A stretch of 64,000 nt of DNA. Source: UBA6059 sp964351595. Its GTDB lineage: Bacteria > Bacteroidota > Bacteroidia > Cytophagales > Cyclobacteriaceae. The translations under genes and the position numbers were made by a program. The notes below the pieces were generated by a model. It saw only the letters and a list, made by a program, of their open reading frames with translations, was not told the origin of the DNA and searched no databases. Of the stretch, positions 16,840 to 25,420 are shown one piece after another. Position 1 is the first letter of the stretch; every line of letters starts with the position of its first letter. Location of the stretch: positions 53,992 to 117,991 of the forward strand of contig CAYGOT010000007.1 of the NCBI GenBank assembly GCA_964351595.1. The letters are read 5' to 3'.

Positions 16840-17445
16840 ATGCAATTCATTTCTTACGTACTGCATCCGCTGTTGATGCCGACACTTGTATTTACAGTGA
16901 TATTTTATTTCCTACCGGAAAGCGTTAAGCCAATAGATAATGAGGCCATCCCATTTCTCCTGTTGGCCATACTGATTACTACCTTTATTATACCCGTATT
17001 AAGTATTTCAGCACTGCGTTTTACCTCTACCATCAGTAGCCTTTCACTTCAGAAACGTGAAGAAAGAGTAGTGCCATTCGTGTTCATTGGGATGTTCTAC
17101 GCGTTGACCACCTACCTCTTTATCCACAGGATTCAGGTGAATGAGGTGATTGCATTGATGATGATTACTACATCAGTGCTCATAGGACTACTCACCGCCA
17201 TCACCCTGAAGTATAAGATCAGTATACATGCCGCCGGCATTTGTGGAAGCGCCGGATACCTCATTGCGCTAGCCAATATCTACCAATCAGAGGCCCTGAT
17301 CTATCCGGCTGCTGCTGCTATTGTCCTGAGTGGGGTAGTAATGACGGCTCGCCTTTATCTCAACGCTCATACCCTGAATGAGGTAGCCGCCGGCTGTTTT
17401 CTCGGCTTTGGTGTTTGCTTTGGCTCGGTCTATTTCCTGGCCTAG
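16840..17445 (+). CDS. PAP2-like integral membrane protein
   Basis: About 201 residues with six or so hydrophobic segments. The part KISIHAAGICGSAGYL...ARLYLNAHTLNEVAAG resembles the His/Arg core of type 2 phosphatidic acid phosphatases, but the classic motifs are degenerate, so activity is uncertain. The frame also opens at a GTG (16828) that overlaps the rpoN stop; the ATG at 16840 is preferred. It is probably cotranscribed with rpoN. Its end overlaps the end of the convergent gene by 4 bases. Confidence 0.7.
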   Translation: MQFISYVLHPLLMPTLVFTVIFYFLPESVKPIDNEAIPFLLLAILITTFIIPVLSISALRFTSTISSLSLQKREERVVPFVFIGMFYALTTYLFIHRIQVNEVIALMMITTSVLIGLLTAITLKYKISIHAAGICGSAGYLIALANIYQSEALIYPAAAAIVLSGVVMTARLYLNAHTLNEVAAGCFLGFGVCFGSVYFLA

Positions 17446-18188
17446 AACAGGTTGAAGCTGATACCCATGGCCCAGGGATTGGGCTCGGCAGTAGTTCCTT
17501 GTGGCTGCTCTCCGCTAGAGAAGAGTTGAGAGAAATAGTACTTGTAGTAGATATTGAATCCTCTGTAGCCTAGTCGACCAGAGACCCCATATCGAAAATT
17601 GGAGATACCGAAATCGTCTTTTACTTTATCTATCACATTACGACCATTCTCCTCGTACTTCACCTTAGTGTGACTATCAATCAGTACACCTGCCATACCT
17701 CCGATGGCGATAAAGCCACCATCACTTGGATTACCACCAAACCCAAAGCGGAACTCTATCGGCAAGTCCAGGTAGGTAGTGGCCAGCTTACTCTTAGTGG
17801 CTGAAAAGCCCAGTGTATCGATAGTCGTGATTTCATTCACCGTACTACTGGGATCAATACCGTATCCTAACGTAATGTCATTATCAAAAGCATACTTCTC
17901 GCTACCGACACCAAGTGCGATATTGAAAGTTATCTTATCATTGACGGGTAGCGGCTTGTTGTAGTAAATCCCGAAAGACTTGGAACCCCAAAAAGCAGTG
18001 CCCATAGCATCATCGGCATTGCTGAGATTCATAAACCCAAGATCAAGCACCATACTACCTGGTATATCAGGACTAGCCAACTCGGTTTTCTCCACTTGCA
18101 GTGGCTTGAGTGCATTTTTGGTTCCCGTAGTAGCGAATGTCTGAAACGAGAAAAATATGGAAAATGAAAGAAGTAAGAAGTTGCGCAT
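17442..18188 (-). CDS. outer-membrane beta-barrel (porin-family) protein
   Basis: 248 residues with a cleavable signal (about residues 1-19, ending FATTG), alternating hydrophobic beta-strands with Tyr/Phe/Gly, and a terminal Phe (MGISFNLF), all typical of a small outer-membrane barrel. The strand pattern and glycine-rich turn FGFGGNPSDGGFIAIGGMAGVL resemble the PorT/OMP_b-brl families of Bacteroidota. Specific role unknown. Monocistronic on the minus strand. Confidence 0.75.
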   Translation of the reverse strand: MRNFLLLSFSIFFSFQTFATTGTKNALKPLQVEKTELASPDIPGSMVLDLGFMNLSNADDAMGTAFWGSKSFGIYYNKPLPVNDKITFNIALGVGSEKYAFDNDITLGYGIDPSSTVNEITTIDTLGFSATKSKLATTYLDLPIEFRFGFGGNPSDGGFIAIGGMAGVLIDSHTKVKYEENGRNVIDKVKDDFGISNFRYGVSGRLGYRGFNIYYKYYFSQLFSSGEQPQGTTAEPNPWAMGISFNLF

Positions 18189-18273
18189 TATGCTCTTAAA
18201 ATTTCAGTGGGCAAAGATAGATGAATTAAACGAAGTAAACAGGTCAGGGATTTTTTAAGATGGGCTTTTTCTA

Positions 18274-18281
18274 TAATTTTG
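18274..18281 (+). promoter_or_regulatory. TAnnTTTG promoter element for the tRNA/GIY-YIG locus
   Basis: TAATTTTG is an exact match to the Bacteroidota -7 element; a T-rich stretch lies about 18-22 bases upstream in the -33 region. It stands about 70 bases before the broken upstream tRNA copy (18354) but 370 bases before the intact tRNA (18652). This suggests it was the original tRNA promoter before the intervening DNA arrived. Confidence 0.5.
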
Positions 18282-18348
18282 CAATCGCTTAAAAAGGATA
18301 CGGCACTACAACAGTACAATGCAACGATTCCTTTATAAGTTGCCTATG

Positions 18349-18403
18349 TAAATGGCCTTCTAGCTCAACTGAATACCTGCCTGCCGGCAGGCAGGGAGCA
18401 CCA
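18349..18403 (+). pseudogene. partial tRNA-Arg 5' copy, interrupted by a palindrome
   Basis: Bases 18349-18375 are identical over 27 nt to 18647-18673, which covers 5 upstream bases and the first 22 bases of the intact tRNA-Arg. After a 20-bp palindrome the match resumes with GAGCACCA (18396-18403, identical to 18674-18681) and then ends. It therefore holds the acceptor 5' strand, the D-arm and the first bases of the anticodon stem, but no anticodon, T-arm or 3' acceptor strand, and cannot make a tRNA. Confidence 0.85.
18376..18395. repeat. 20-bp perfect palindrome
   Basis: CCTGCCTGCCGGCAGGCAGG is its own reverse complement. It sits exactly within the D-arm of the partial tRNA copy, between GAATA and GAGC. 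From memory, palindromes of this sequence are common in Bacteroidota genomes, so it is probably a dispersed REP-like element inserted later. Confidence 0.85.
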
Positions 18404-18419
18404 AGACATCTGATAGATT

Positions 18420-18674
18420 ATGTACTCTGTATATGTCTTAAGAAGTGAGGTAAATGGGTATTTTTACGTTGGTATGTCTACCGATGTGAATAGGCGCTTA
18501 ATTGAGCACAATACTGGTAAGAATAAGTCTACCAGAGCTTACAAGCCTTGGAAGCTATTTTTCTACGAAACGCTCGGAAGCCGTAAAGAAGCGAGAAGTA
18601 GGGAAAAATACTTGAAGAGTGGCGTAGGTAAGGAGTATATTAAGAATAAATGGCCTTCTAGCTCAACTGAATAG
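18420..18674 (+). CDS. GIY-YIG nuclease-family protein overlapping tRNA-Arg
   Basis: 84-residue single-domain GIY-YIG protein. The two hallmark strands read YSVYVLRS and FYVGMS, followed by the conserved Arg in NRRLIEHN and the Glu in EARSREKYLK. Family members are DNA endonucleases in homing elements and repair. The last 23 bases of the gene are the first 23 of the tRNA-Arg gene: the C-terminal codons for WPSSSTE are the tRNA acceptor and D-arm, and the TAG stop (18672-18674) lies in the D-loop and D-stem. The start ATG at 18420 follows the broken tRNA copy by 16 bases. Confidence 0.88.
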   Translation: MYSVYVLRSEVNGYFYVGMSTDVNRRLIEHNTGKNKSTRAYKPWKLFFYETLGSRKEARSREKYLKSGVGKEYIKNKWPSSSTE

Positions 18675-18725
18675 AGCACCAGATTACGGCTCTGGAGGTT
18701 GCAGGTTTGAATCCTGCGAAGGTCA
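18652..18725 (+). tRNA. tRNA-Arg (anticodon ACG)
   Basis: 74 nt with a complete cloverleaf: acceptor GGCCTTC/GAAGGTC (one G-U), D-stem GCTC/GAGC, anticodon stem CCAGA/TCTGG with loop TTACGGC (anticodon ACG), variable AGGTT, T-stem GCAGG/CCTGC with loop TTTGAAT, and discriminator A. CCA is not encoded. The first 23 bases are shared with the end of the GIY-YIG gene on the same strand. Confidence 0.96.
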
Positions 18726-18729
18726 CAAG

Positions 18730-18757
18730 AGCCCGCCAAACGATGGTGGGCTTTTTC
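18730..18757 (+). terminator. terminator after tRNA-Arg
   Basis: AGCCCGCC, loop AAACGAT, GGTGGGCT gives an 8-bp stem (one G-U) followed by TTTTT. It starts 5 bases after the tRNA end and closes the tRNA/GIY-YIG transcript. Confidence 0.88.
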
Positions 18758-18870
18758 ATTTCATTCTTACATGGAAATAGAAGCCCAACCGACGGTTGCA
18801 GCCAAGACTTGGCGTTTTTGAACCATGCGCGGACCATATCTAAATCTCACCAATCTTGTAGGTGTTATTG

Positions 18871-18907
18871 ATAGACTTATGAAGTTTCTAAAACTTCGTA
18901 AGTCTAT
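18871..18907. repeat. 37-nt palindrome, copy 2 of the repeated type
   Basis: ATAGACTTATGAAGTTT, spacer CTA, AAACTTCGTAAGTCTAT: 17-bp arms with one T/G mismatch. The arms share the core ACTTAcGAAGTTT with the palindrome at 7271-7303. It lies in the 270-bp gap between the tRNA-Arg terminator and the deacetylase gene; nothing else was recognised in that gap. Confidence 0.85.
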
Positions 18908-18995
18908 TTGGATATCTCCCACCATCCATCTAAGCTTCTTTGCTACCACCAACAACTTTTAGCAGGTTGTATTCTTAACCAACCCCCTCCGCACC

Positions 18996-19973
18996 ATGCG
19001 CTATGCCACCCTATTTCTTATTGGCTTCATATTCATTATTTCTTGCCAACCACAGCAAGACTGCAACTGCGGTGGTGAAACCGCCGAACAACACGATCAA
19101 AAATGGACCTGGACCACAGAGCGCTTTGATGCCGCGGTGAACAAAGTAAGGGCCGGAAGAGACCTCACCCCGGACGTATGGCCCGATGGTGGACAGGTAG
19201 CTGTCCTGCTATCCTTCGATGTGGACAATGAGACGGTGGCATGGTGGGACGGTGAGCCGACAGCCACAGACCTGTCACGTGGTGAATACGGCTCAAGGGT
19301 AGCACTAAAACGAGTAGTCGACCTACTTGAGAATAAAGGTGTACCTGCTTCTTTCTTCATTCCAGCGCTAAGTTTGAAAACCTCACCGCAGATGGCAGAT
19401 GAGATCAAGCGCCTGCCCCGGCATGAGTTTGCCGTACATGGCTGGATTCACGAGCGCAATTTCCGCGTTCCACCAGCTCGGGAAAAAGAGATGATTCTAG
19501 AGGCTAAGAAGATGCTCATGGACATTACAGGCGAGGAACCGACAGGCTACCGTGCCCCTTCATGGAACTTCAGCGATGCTACTCCTTCGATATTGATAGA
19601 GATGGGGTTCACTTACGAAAGCTCGATGATGGCTGATGATCGCCCATATGAGTTGGTCATCGATGGTCAACCTACCGGAATAGTGGAACTGCCCGTCGAG
19701 TGGATCTTAGATGATGCTCCCCTACTCAACCCGAGAGGCGGACGCTATACCAACCCAAGGGAAGTACTTCAGGTATGGAAAGATGAATTTGATGTGGCCT
19801 ATGAAGAGGGTACGATGTTTCTCCTGACCATGCATCCGCACTACATCGGTCACCGTTCGAGAATAGTAGTGCTCAAAGAACTTATTGAGTATATCCAATC
19901 AAAGGAGAAGGTCTGGTTTGGAACTCATCAGGAAGCTGCTGTGTATGTGAAGGAAAAGGCGGATATGGACTAG
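18996..19973 (+). CDS. polysaccharide deacetylase-family lipoprotein
   Basis: 325 residues with a lipoprotein signal (IFIISCQPQ, Cys about residue 17) and a NodB-type carbohydrate esterase 4 domain. Motifs: LLSFDVDNETVAW (catalytic base and metal Asp), the metal-binding pair in HGWIHERNF, GYRAPSWNFS, and the late LTMHPHYIGHRSR His motif. The DVDNE form is closest to the HpPgdA/PuuE branch, which includes peptidoglycan deacetylases and allantoinase-like enzymes. Envelope location favours a sugar or peptidoglycan substrate. It converges on the GntP gene with a gap of 5 bases. Confidence 0.85.
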   Translation: MRYATLFLIGFIFIISCQPQQDCNCGGETAEQHDQKWTWTTERFDAAVNKVRAGRDLTPDVWPDGGQVAVLLSFDVDNETVAWWDGEPTATDLSRGEYGSRVALKRVVDLLENKGVPASFFIPALSLKTSPQMADEIKRLPRHEFAVHGWIHERNFRVPPAREKEMILEAKKMLMDITGEEPTGYRAPSWNFSDATPSILIEMGFTYESSMMADDRPYELVIDGQPTGIVELPVEWILDDAPLLNPRGGRYTNPREVLQVWKDEFDVAYEEGTMFLLTMHPHYIGHRSRIVVLKELIEYIQSKEKVWFGTHQEAAVYVKEKADMD

Positions 19974-19978
19974 CTCTT

Positions 19979-21301
19979 CTAAAGAAGAATGGTCGCCAGA
20001 ATTAGCACTACCCCCAGCACACTCAAGCCCTGAACCGCACTTACAATAGAGTAACTACGATAGGCATCACCTACTTTCAGTCCACTAAACTGACTCACCA
20101 CCCAGAAATAAGAATCATTGGCGTGCGAGAAGGTCATCGCTCCTCCACCAATCGCAATGACACAGAGGGTTACGAACATGGGACTCACCCCGTTCATTCC
20201 GATCATCGGTGCAAGTAGCGAACTGGTGACTACAATAGCAGCTGTCGATGAACCCTGAGCTGTCTTCAGGATGGCCGCTACCGCAAATGTTGCCAGCAGA
20301 ATGACAATTCCACTTTGATCGCCTCCTCCAATAAGTCCGGTGAGATGTGCTGTTAAGGAAGAAGCCTTCAGCACAGCTCCAAAAGCACCACCCGCTCCAG
20401 TGATGATGAGAATGGGGCCTGCTTGCGAAATAGCAGTGGTAGTCAATTGGGTGAAGACTTTGACGCTCTTCAACTTTAGACAAAAGAAGCTCGCAAATAC
20501 GCTGATCAAGAGCGCTATCATCGGATTGCCAACAAAGTCAATGAACGTCAAGTCCCATGAAGCCAGATTGCTGATGGTGCCCAAACTGATCAATAGTATT
20601 GGCAAAACAATAGGCACCAAAGCACGCCAGGGGGCCAAATTCACCGCATTGCTGTCATCTGATGCCGGTGCTTCCGGTAGCTCGGATATCACATTTCTGG
20701 TAAGTCGTGTGCCAAGCCATAGCGCCATAGGTAGTGTCACAAAAGCCACAAAAAAACCGACGAGGATCACGAGACCCAAATAAGAGGTGGCTCCAAGGTT
20801 ACCAGCTGCAGCAATAGGGCCAGGTGTAGGGGGCACTAGAGTATGCGTGGCATAGAGGCCCGCCGCTAAACCTACAGACAGACTAGCCGGAGTTTGCCCG
20901 GTGCGCTCACTGATCTGCTTAATGAGTCTGGAAAGTATTATAAACCCGGCATCACAAAACACCGGAATCCCTACAAAAGCACCCAGGAAACTTAACGCCA
21001 CCATGGGGTGCTTCTGACCAACACCATTCATGAGTCCCGAAGCAATGGTCTGCGCTGCACCAGACTGCTCCATCATCATACCGAGGATACTCCCTAGTAC
21101 GATGATCACCCCAATTGAGGCCAGTAGTCCCCCAAATCCTTCACCAATCTTGCTGACCACTTCTGGTAAGGGAAGGCCCAAGGCCAAACCTGCACCCAAA
21201 GCTGCGACTATCAGCGACAGAAATGGGTGCCACTTCCAAACCGAAATAGACACAATGATCCAGCAGACGGCCAGCAGGAGAATGAGGAAAGCTGTAATCA
21301 C
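19979..21301 (-). CDS. GntP-family gluconate/organic-acid permease
   Basis: 440 residues with 12 or so hydrophobic segments and the GntP signature: HPFLSLIVAALGAGLALGLP near the N-terminus, the VPPTPGPIAAAGNLGA loop, and GGAMTFSHANDSYFWVVSQF near the C-terminus. Members import gluconate, idonate or related hydroxy acids with protons. No sugar-acid catabolic gene is adjacent, so the substrate is open. Confidence 0.92.
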   Translation of the reverse strand: MITAFLILLLAVCWIIVSISVWKWHPFLSLIVAALGAGLALGLPLPEVVSKIGEGFGGLLASIGVIIVLGSILGMMMEQSGAAQTIASGLMNGVGQKHPMVALSFLGAFVGIPVFCDAGFIILSRLIKQISERTGQTPASLSVGLAAGLYATHTLVPPTPGPIAAAGNLGATSYLGLVILVGFFVAFVTLPMALWLGTRLTRNVISELPEAPASDDSNAVNLAPWRALVPIVLPILLISLGTISNLASWDLTFIDFVGNPMIALLISVFASFFCLKLKSVKVFTQLTTTAISQAGPILIITGAGGAFGAVLKASSLTAHLTGLIGGGDQSGIVILLATFAVAAILKTAQGSSTAAIVVTSSLLAPMIGMNGVSPMFVTLCVIAIGGGAMTFSHANDSYFWVVSQFSGLKVGDAYRSYSIVSAVQGLSVLGVVLILATILL

Positions 21302-21384
21302 TTGATCAGTTTATTGTATCGCAGTGTTGGGCAATAAGTCATTTTCAATATATTCCCGAATAATAATTGGCTTAGGTTAGAACA

Positions 21385-21472
21385 ACACCCACCTAACCGC
21401 CCTTCCAGGTCGGCCTCAAGGGCGGAATGTGTCCCCTTGAGCCGAGGTGGAACCGGGACTATAGGGGTGTGT
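21385..21472. repeat. nested inverted-repeat cluster upstream of gntP-family gene
   Basis: ACACCC near 21385 and GGGTGT near 21464 frame two overlapping stems: CCGCCCTT (21397-21404) with AAGGGCGG (21418-21425), and CTCAAGGG (21415-21422) with CCCTTGAG (21434-21441). The middle arm AAGGG is shared, so the two stems are mutually exclusive. It could be a repeat element or an alternative RNA structure in the 243-bp gap between gntP (start 21301) and the cupin gene (end 21545). Confidence 0.5.
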
Positions 21473-21544
21473 TTTGATGGAAAATAAAATTAGCTCGTTC
21501 TATTCACTCCAACGCTATTTATAGGCCCGCGATTAGCTTTGCAC

Positions 21545-22267
21545 CTACTTATATTCTATCGCCAAGACCTCATCAAAATCAGGGTTGACAGATCGGGCGA
21601 ACTGTATCGCGGCGTGATCTTCTTCGAGCTCATTGAAGTAGAACACTCCCCCCTCACTTCTTTGCTTATCCAGATCTCCTTGCATGTCCTTCAGGCCTTG
21701 CATATATGGCGCATAGCTCTCACCTGGGCCTGTCGATTTCACGACGAAAAGCAATGCCGGCTCATTGAAAGGTGCTTCCCATCCTGTCGGCATGTTTGAT
21801 CCGAAGTGGAAGACATTGCCAGGCTCCATCACCTGGCGCTTGCCCTCACTGCATAGTACCCAGCTACCGCTAATGGTATAGATCATACTCTCGGTGGGGT
21901 GTGGGTGCTCAGACAAAAACATGCCCGGCTGTAGCTCAATAAAAAACGACCTCATATTCTCAGCATAAAGCAAAGGCCCAAAAATACCTTCATGCGTCAT
22001 GACACCTACCGACTCAACGGCATCTCTGATATCAGTGATGATTTCAATATTCCTAGCGTGCTGAATATACTCAGGCGATACCGCAGTGGCGGCAACCACC
22101 TCGGCAGGTTTAATCTCATCAGGATTGGCAGGCTGAGCTACCGCTGGATGAGTATGCGCTTCGCCACCGTCATGGCTATGTCCCCCCTCCTCAGTACTTT
22201 CAGGTGCAGGTTGGCTGCAAGCCCAAAACAGGGATAAGGCAATTACTAGTAAAGTTGAATGTCTCAT
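21545..22267 (-). CDS. cupin-domain lipoprotein with His-rich N-terminus
   Basis: 240 residues. A lipoprotein signal (SLFWACSQPA) is followed by a histidine-rich, Pro-rich linker (GGHSHDGGEAHTHPA), a helical stretch, and a small-barrel cupin: FFIELQPGMFLSEHPHPTESMIYTISG carries the metal-binding His pair and Glu of motif 1 (about residues 108-135) and PGNVFHFGSNMPTGWEAP that of motif 2. It is probably a periplasmic metal-binding protein at the end of the efflux operon: the RND pump gene ends 43 bases upstream of its start on the same strand. Enzymatic role unknown. Confidence 0.75.
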   Translation of the reverse strand: MRHSTLLVIALSLFWACSQPAPESTEEGGHSHDGGEAHTHPAVAQPANPDEIKPAEVVAATAVSPEYIQHARNIEIITDIRDAVESVGVMTHEGIFGPLLYAENMRSFFIELQPGMFLSEHPHPTESMIYTISGSWVLCSEGKRQVMEPGNVFHFGSNMPTGWEAPFNEPALLFVVKSTGPGESYAPYMQGLKDMQGDLDKQRSEGGVFYFNELEEDHAAIQFARSVNPDFDEVLAIEYK

Positions 22268-22309
22268 GTTGAATAGTTAAGGTTAGTATGATTGAATTTA
22301 ATGATAATG

Positions 22310-25300
22310 TCAGTTCATTGATAGGTTTTCGTGATGATTCTGATCCGGATGGTCCAGCAGGCTGTATACACACGGAATGACGAAAAGATTGAGAATAGTA
22401 GCCGAAAGCAGTCCTCCCAGGATCACCATTGCCATAGGGCTTTGAATTTCATTGCCGGGTTCTCCGCCTTTGACCACTAGCGGGATTAATGCCAAGCCCG
22501 TAGTAAAAGCAGTCATCAATATAGGATTGAGGCGATCAATTGCGCCTGCCTTGATCAGTTCTAGGCCTGCCAGCCCTTCTTTATGAAGGTCTTCATATCT
22601 GGAAACGAGTAGTATCCCATTCCTCGTCGCAATGCCGAACAGGCTAATAAATCCGATGGTCGCTGCGATGCTGATAATCCCAGAGGTAAAGTAGACAATC
22701 AGAATACCTCCGATCAGGGCCATGGGTAAGTTGAGCAATACAACGAGCGCCAGCCTGACCTTTCGGAACTCGAAATAGAGCAATAAAAATATGACCAGAA
22801 TGGCGAGTACGGCAGTCAGAAGCAGGAGTTGGGAAGCACGGGACTCACTCTCAAACTGGCCACCGTACTCTATCCGATATCCCTCTGGCAAGTCTACTGA
22901 AGTGCCAACAGCCTCCTGAATATCAGTAACAGCACTGCGTAGGTCACGGCCCTGAACGTTTGCTGCGACTACAATCTTGCGTTGTACGCCCTCACGACTG
23001 ATGGATCCCGGGCTGCTGACCGAGCTCACAGTCGCCACCTGATCCAAGGTGGTATACCGATGATCCGGCAAGCTGATCAACATCCCTGGCAGCCTCTCAA
23101 TACTTGTTCGCTCCTCTTTGCGGTAGCGGACGACCAGATCAAAATACTGCTGACCTTCATAGATCTCGCCGATCTCCTCTCCCGCTATCGCAATATCAAC
23201 CTGCTCCATCAGATCGTGCACTGTCATACCATAGGCAGAGAGCATCTGCATGCGGGGTTTGATCCTTATCTGGGGTACCTCTATCTGCTGATCCACAGCT
23301 ACATCGGCCAGGCCTGAGATAGGTTGGATAGTCCGCTCAATTTTTTTGCCCAACTCAAATAGTCGCTGTAGATCGGGACCAAATATCTTGATGGCGATAT
23401 TGGCTCGCGTACCCGAAAGCATGTGATCAATGCGGTGTGCAATCGGCTGTCCGAGGGTGATGTTTGCACCCGGCACCATGGTCAGTTTGTCCCTTACTTC
23501 TTGAAAAAAAACTTCTTTACTTTTTCCATTCAGGACGAACGGTGCATCTACTTCAGCAGCATTGACCCCTTGAGCATGTTCGTCGAGTTCGGCTCGGCCG
23601 GTGCGCCTCGTCACTACCGAAATCTCCGGAAGCTCCAGCAACTGCTGCTCGACCAGCAACCCTGTCTTGTTACTCTCCTCCAGCGACATACTCGGCGGAC
23701 CCACCACACTGATCACCAACGAGCCTTCATTGAATTCTGGTAAGAAGCTCCGGCCCAGCTGCGTGAGTAGCAGCAGACTCACGGCCAAGCCAACGGCTGT
23801 GACAGCAATGACCACTCTGGGAACCTTCAATGCACGAGTCAACACTGCACCATAATATTTCTGTAGCCATAGCTCCACCCGCGTACCTTTTGCCTGCCTC
23901 TCTAGTGACTCGTTACTTTTGAGGAGATAGGAGCAGAGTACCGGTGTAACTGTGACAGCTACTGCCAATGAAGTAAGCACCGAGGTGATAAAAGCGATCC
24001 CCAGCGGCTGGAGAAGTCGGCCCTCCATACCCCCAAGAAAGAAGAGCGGTACAAAGGCCACTATGATAATGAGGGTTGCGATGATGATCGAACTACGTAT
24101 TTCAATCGAAGCGTCCTTTACCACTTTAATGATAGGCTGCTTCTGGTCACTCGGTTTTTTGTGGTTCTCCCTGAGTCGCTTGAATACATTCTCCACGTCG
24201 ATGATCGCATCATCTACCAGCGCACCAATGGCAATTGCCATACCGCCAAGACTCATGGTGTTGATCGTATAGCCAAGGCTGTTGAGCACGATGATAGACA
24301 CCAGCAAGGAGATAGGTATGGCCACCAGAGAAATAACGGTGGTTCTCCAGTTCATCAGAAAGATGAAAAGCACGATGGACACGAAAAATGCACCTTCAAG
24401 CAATGTTTCATTCAAGTTGCTTATCGAAGCTTCGATAAAATCCGACTGTCGAAAGATCTGGCTTTCGATTTCTACAGTTTCCGGTAGGGTGCTTTGAAGA
24501 TCGGCTATGGCCGCATCAAGTCGCCCTGTCAACTCAAGTGTATTGACTTCAGGCTGTTTGGCGATCGTCAGAATGATGGCCGGAGAAGCATTGAGCGATC
24601 CATCTCCTATTTTGTCAGACCCACCTATTTTCACCTCTGCCACATCGATGATCTTCACGGCCTGTCCGTTGACTGACTTGACCAGCGCCTGCTCCAGGTC
24701 TGCTACCCTACTCGCCCGACCGCTTCCTTTGATCAGATATTGATTGCCGTATTGATTGACAAAGCCGCCGGTTGCATTGGCGTTAGCTGCTTCTACTTTT
24801 TCGACCAACTCAGCCAGCGTAATGCCATAATGCTTCAGTCTTCCAGGGTCAGCGAGCACCTGGTACTGCTTGAAGTCCCCACCGATGACCACTACATTGG
24901 CGACCCCAGCGATGGACTTGAGCCTTGGTCGGATCGTCCAGTCAGCGAGCGTTCGCAGCTCCATTGGTGATAACCTATCGGAAGTCACGCCCAGCAGCAT
25001 GATCTCGCCCATGATCGACGAGATAGGTGCCATGGTAGGTGTGCCCACACCAGAGGGTAACGCCTCTGACACGGTTGGGATACGCTCACTCACTATCTGA
25101 CGCGCGCGGTAGATGTCGGTACCCCAATCAAACTCTACCCAAACGATAGAAATACCTGGTGCCGATGAAGATCGAATGCGCCTAACATTCGGCGAACCAT
25201 TGAGAGCAGTCTCTAGCTGGTAGGTCACCAAACGCTCAACCTCCTGTGCCTCCAGTCCATGCGCCTCGGTCAGCAAGGTGACGGTCGGCGCTGTGAGATC

Positions 25301-25420
25301 GGGGAACACATCGACATTCATCGTGCGGGCAAGATAGATGCCAGCCAGGCTGAGCAATGCCGCCCCGATCAATACGGCCAACCGATTTTGGAGCGATATA
25401 TCGAGAATCTTGGTTAACAC
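22310..25420 (-). CDS. heavy-metal RND efflux pump, CzcA/CusA family
   Basis: Inner-membrane proton-driven pump of a tripartite metal exporter, 1036 residues with 12 membrane segments and two large periplasmic loops. The N-terminal signature RTMNVDVFPDLTAPTVTLLTEAHGLEAQEVE marks the heavy-metal branch (residues 32-62). Membrane segment 4 carries GGMAIAIGALVDDAIIDVEN, whose Asp/Glu residues form the proton path; the form lies between described Zn/Co/Cd and Cu/Ag motifs, so the substrate metal cannot be fixed. It is downstream of the adaptor gene in the same orientation. Confidence 0.95.
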   Translation of the reverse strand: MLTKILDISLQNRLAVLIGAALLSLAGIYLARTMNVDVFPDLTAPTVTLLTEAHGLEAQEVERLVTYQLETALNGSPNVRRIRSSSAPGISIVWVEFDWGTDIYRARQIVSERIPTVSEALPSGVGTPTMAPISSIMGEIMLLGVTSDRLSPMELRTLADWTIRPRLKSIAGVANVVVIGGDFKQYQVLADPGRLKHYGITLAELVEKVEAANANATGGFVNQYGNQYLIKGSGRASRVADLEQALVKSVNGQAVKIIDVAEVKIGGSDKIGDGSLNASPAIILTIAKQPEVNTLELTGRLDAAIADLQSTLPETVEIESQIFRQSDFIEASISNLNETLLEGAFFVSIVLFIFLMNWRTTVISLVAIPISLLVSIIVLNSLGYTINTMSLGGMAIAIGALVDDAIIDVENVFKRLRENHKKPSDQKQPIIKVVKDASIEIRSSIIIATLIIIVAFVPLFFLGGMEGRLLQPLGIAFITSVLTSLAVAVTVTPVLCSYLLKSNESLERQAKGTRVELWLQKYYGAVLTRALKVPRVVIAVTAVGLAVSLLLLTQLGRSFLPEFNEGSLVISVVGPPSMSLEESNKTGLLVEQQLLELPEISVVTRRTGRAELDEHAQGVNAAEVDAPFVLNGKSKEVFFQEVRDKLTMVPGANITLGQPIAHRIDHMLSGTRANIAIKIFGPDLQRLFELGKKIERTIQPISGLADVAVDQQIEVPQIRIKPRMQMLSAYGMTVHDLMEQVDIAIAGEEIGEIYEGQQYFDLVVRYRKEERTSIERLPGMLISLPDHRYTTLDQVATVSSVSSPGSISREGVQRKIVVAANVQGRDLRSAVTDIQEAVGTSVDLPEGYRIEYGGQFESESRASQLLLLTAVLAILVIFLLLYFEFRKVRLALVVLLNLPMALIGGILIVYFTSGIISIAATIGFISLFGIATRNGILLVSRYEDLHKEGLAGLELIKAGAIDRLNPILMTAFTTGLALIPLVVKGGEPGNEIQSPMAMVILGGLLSATILNLFVIPCVYSLLDHPDQNHHENLSMN

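Noticed and set aside
18767..18955. 62-codon minus-strand frame after the tRNA
   Set aside because: It crosses the palindrome at 18871-18907 and has no protein-like features.
20340..20783. 147-codon plus-strand frame opposite the GntP-family gene
   Set aside because: Antisense shadow of a hydrophobic protein gene.
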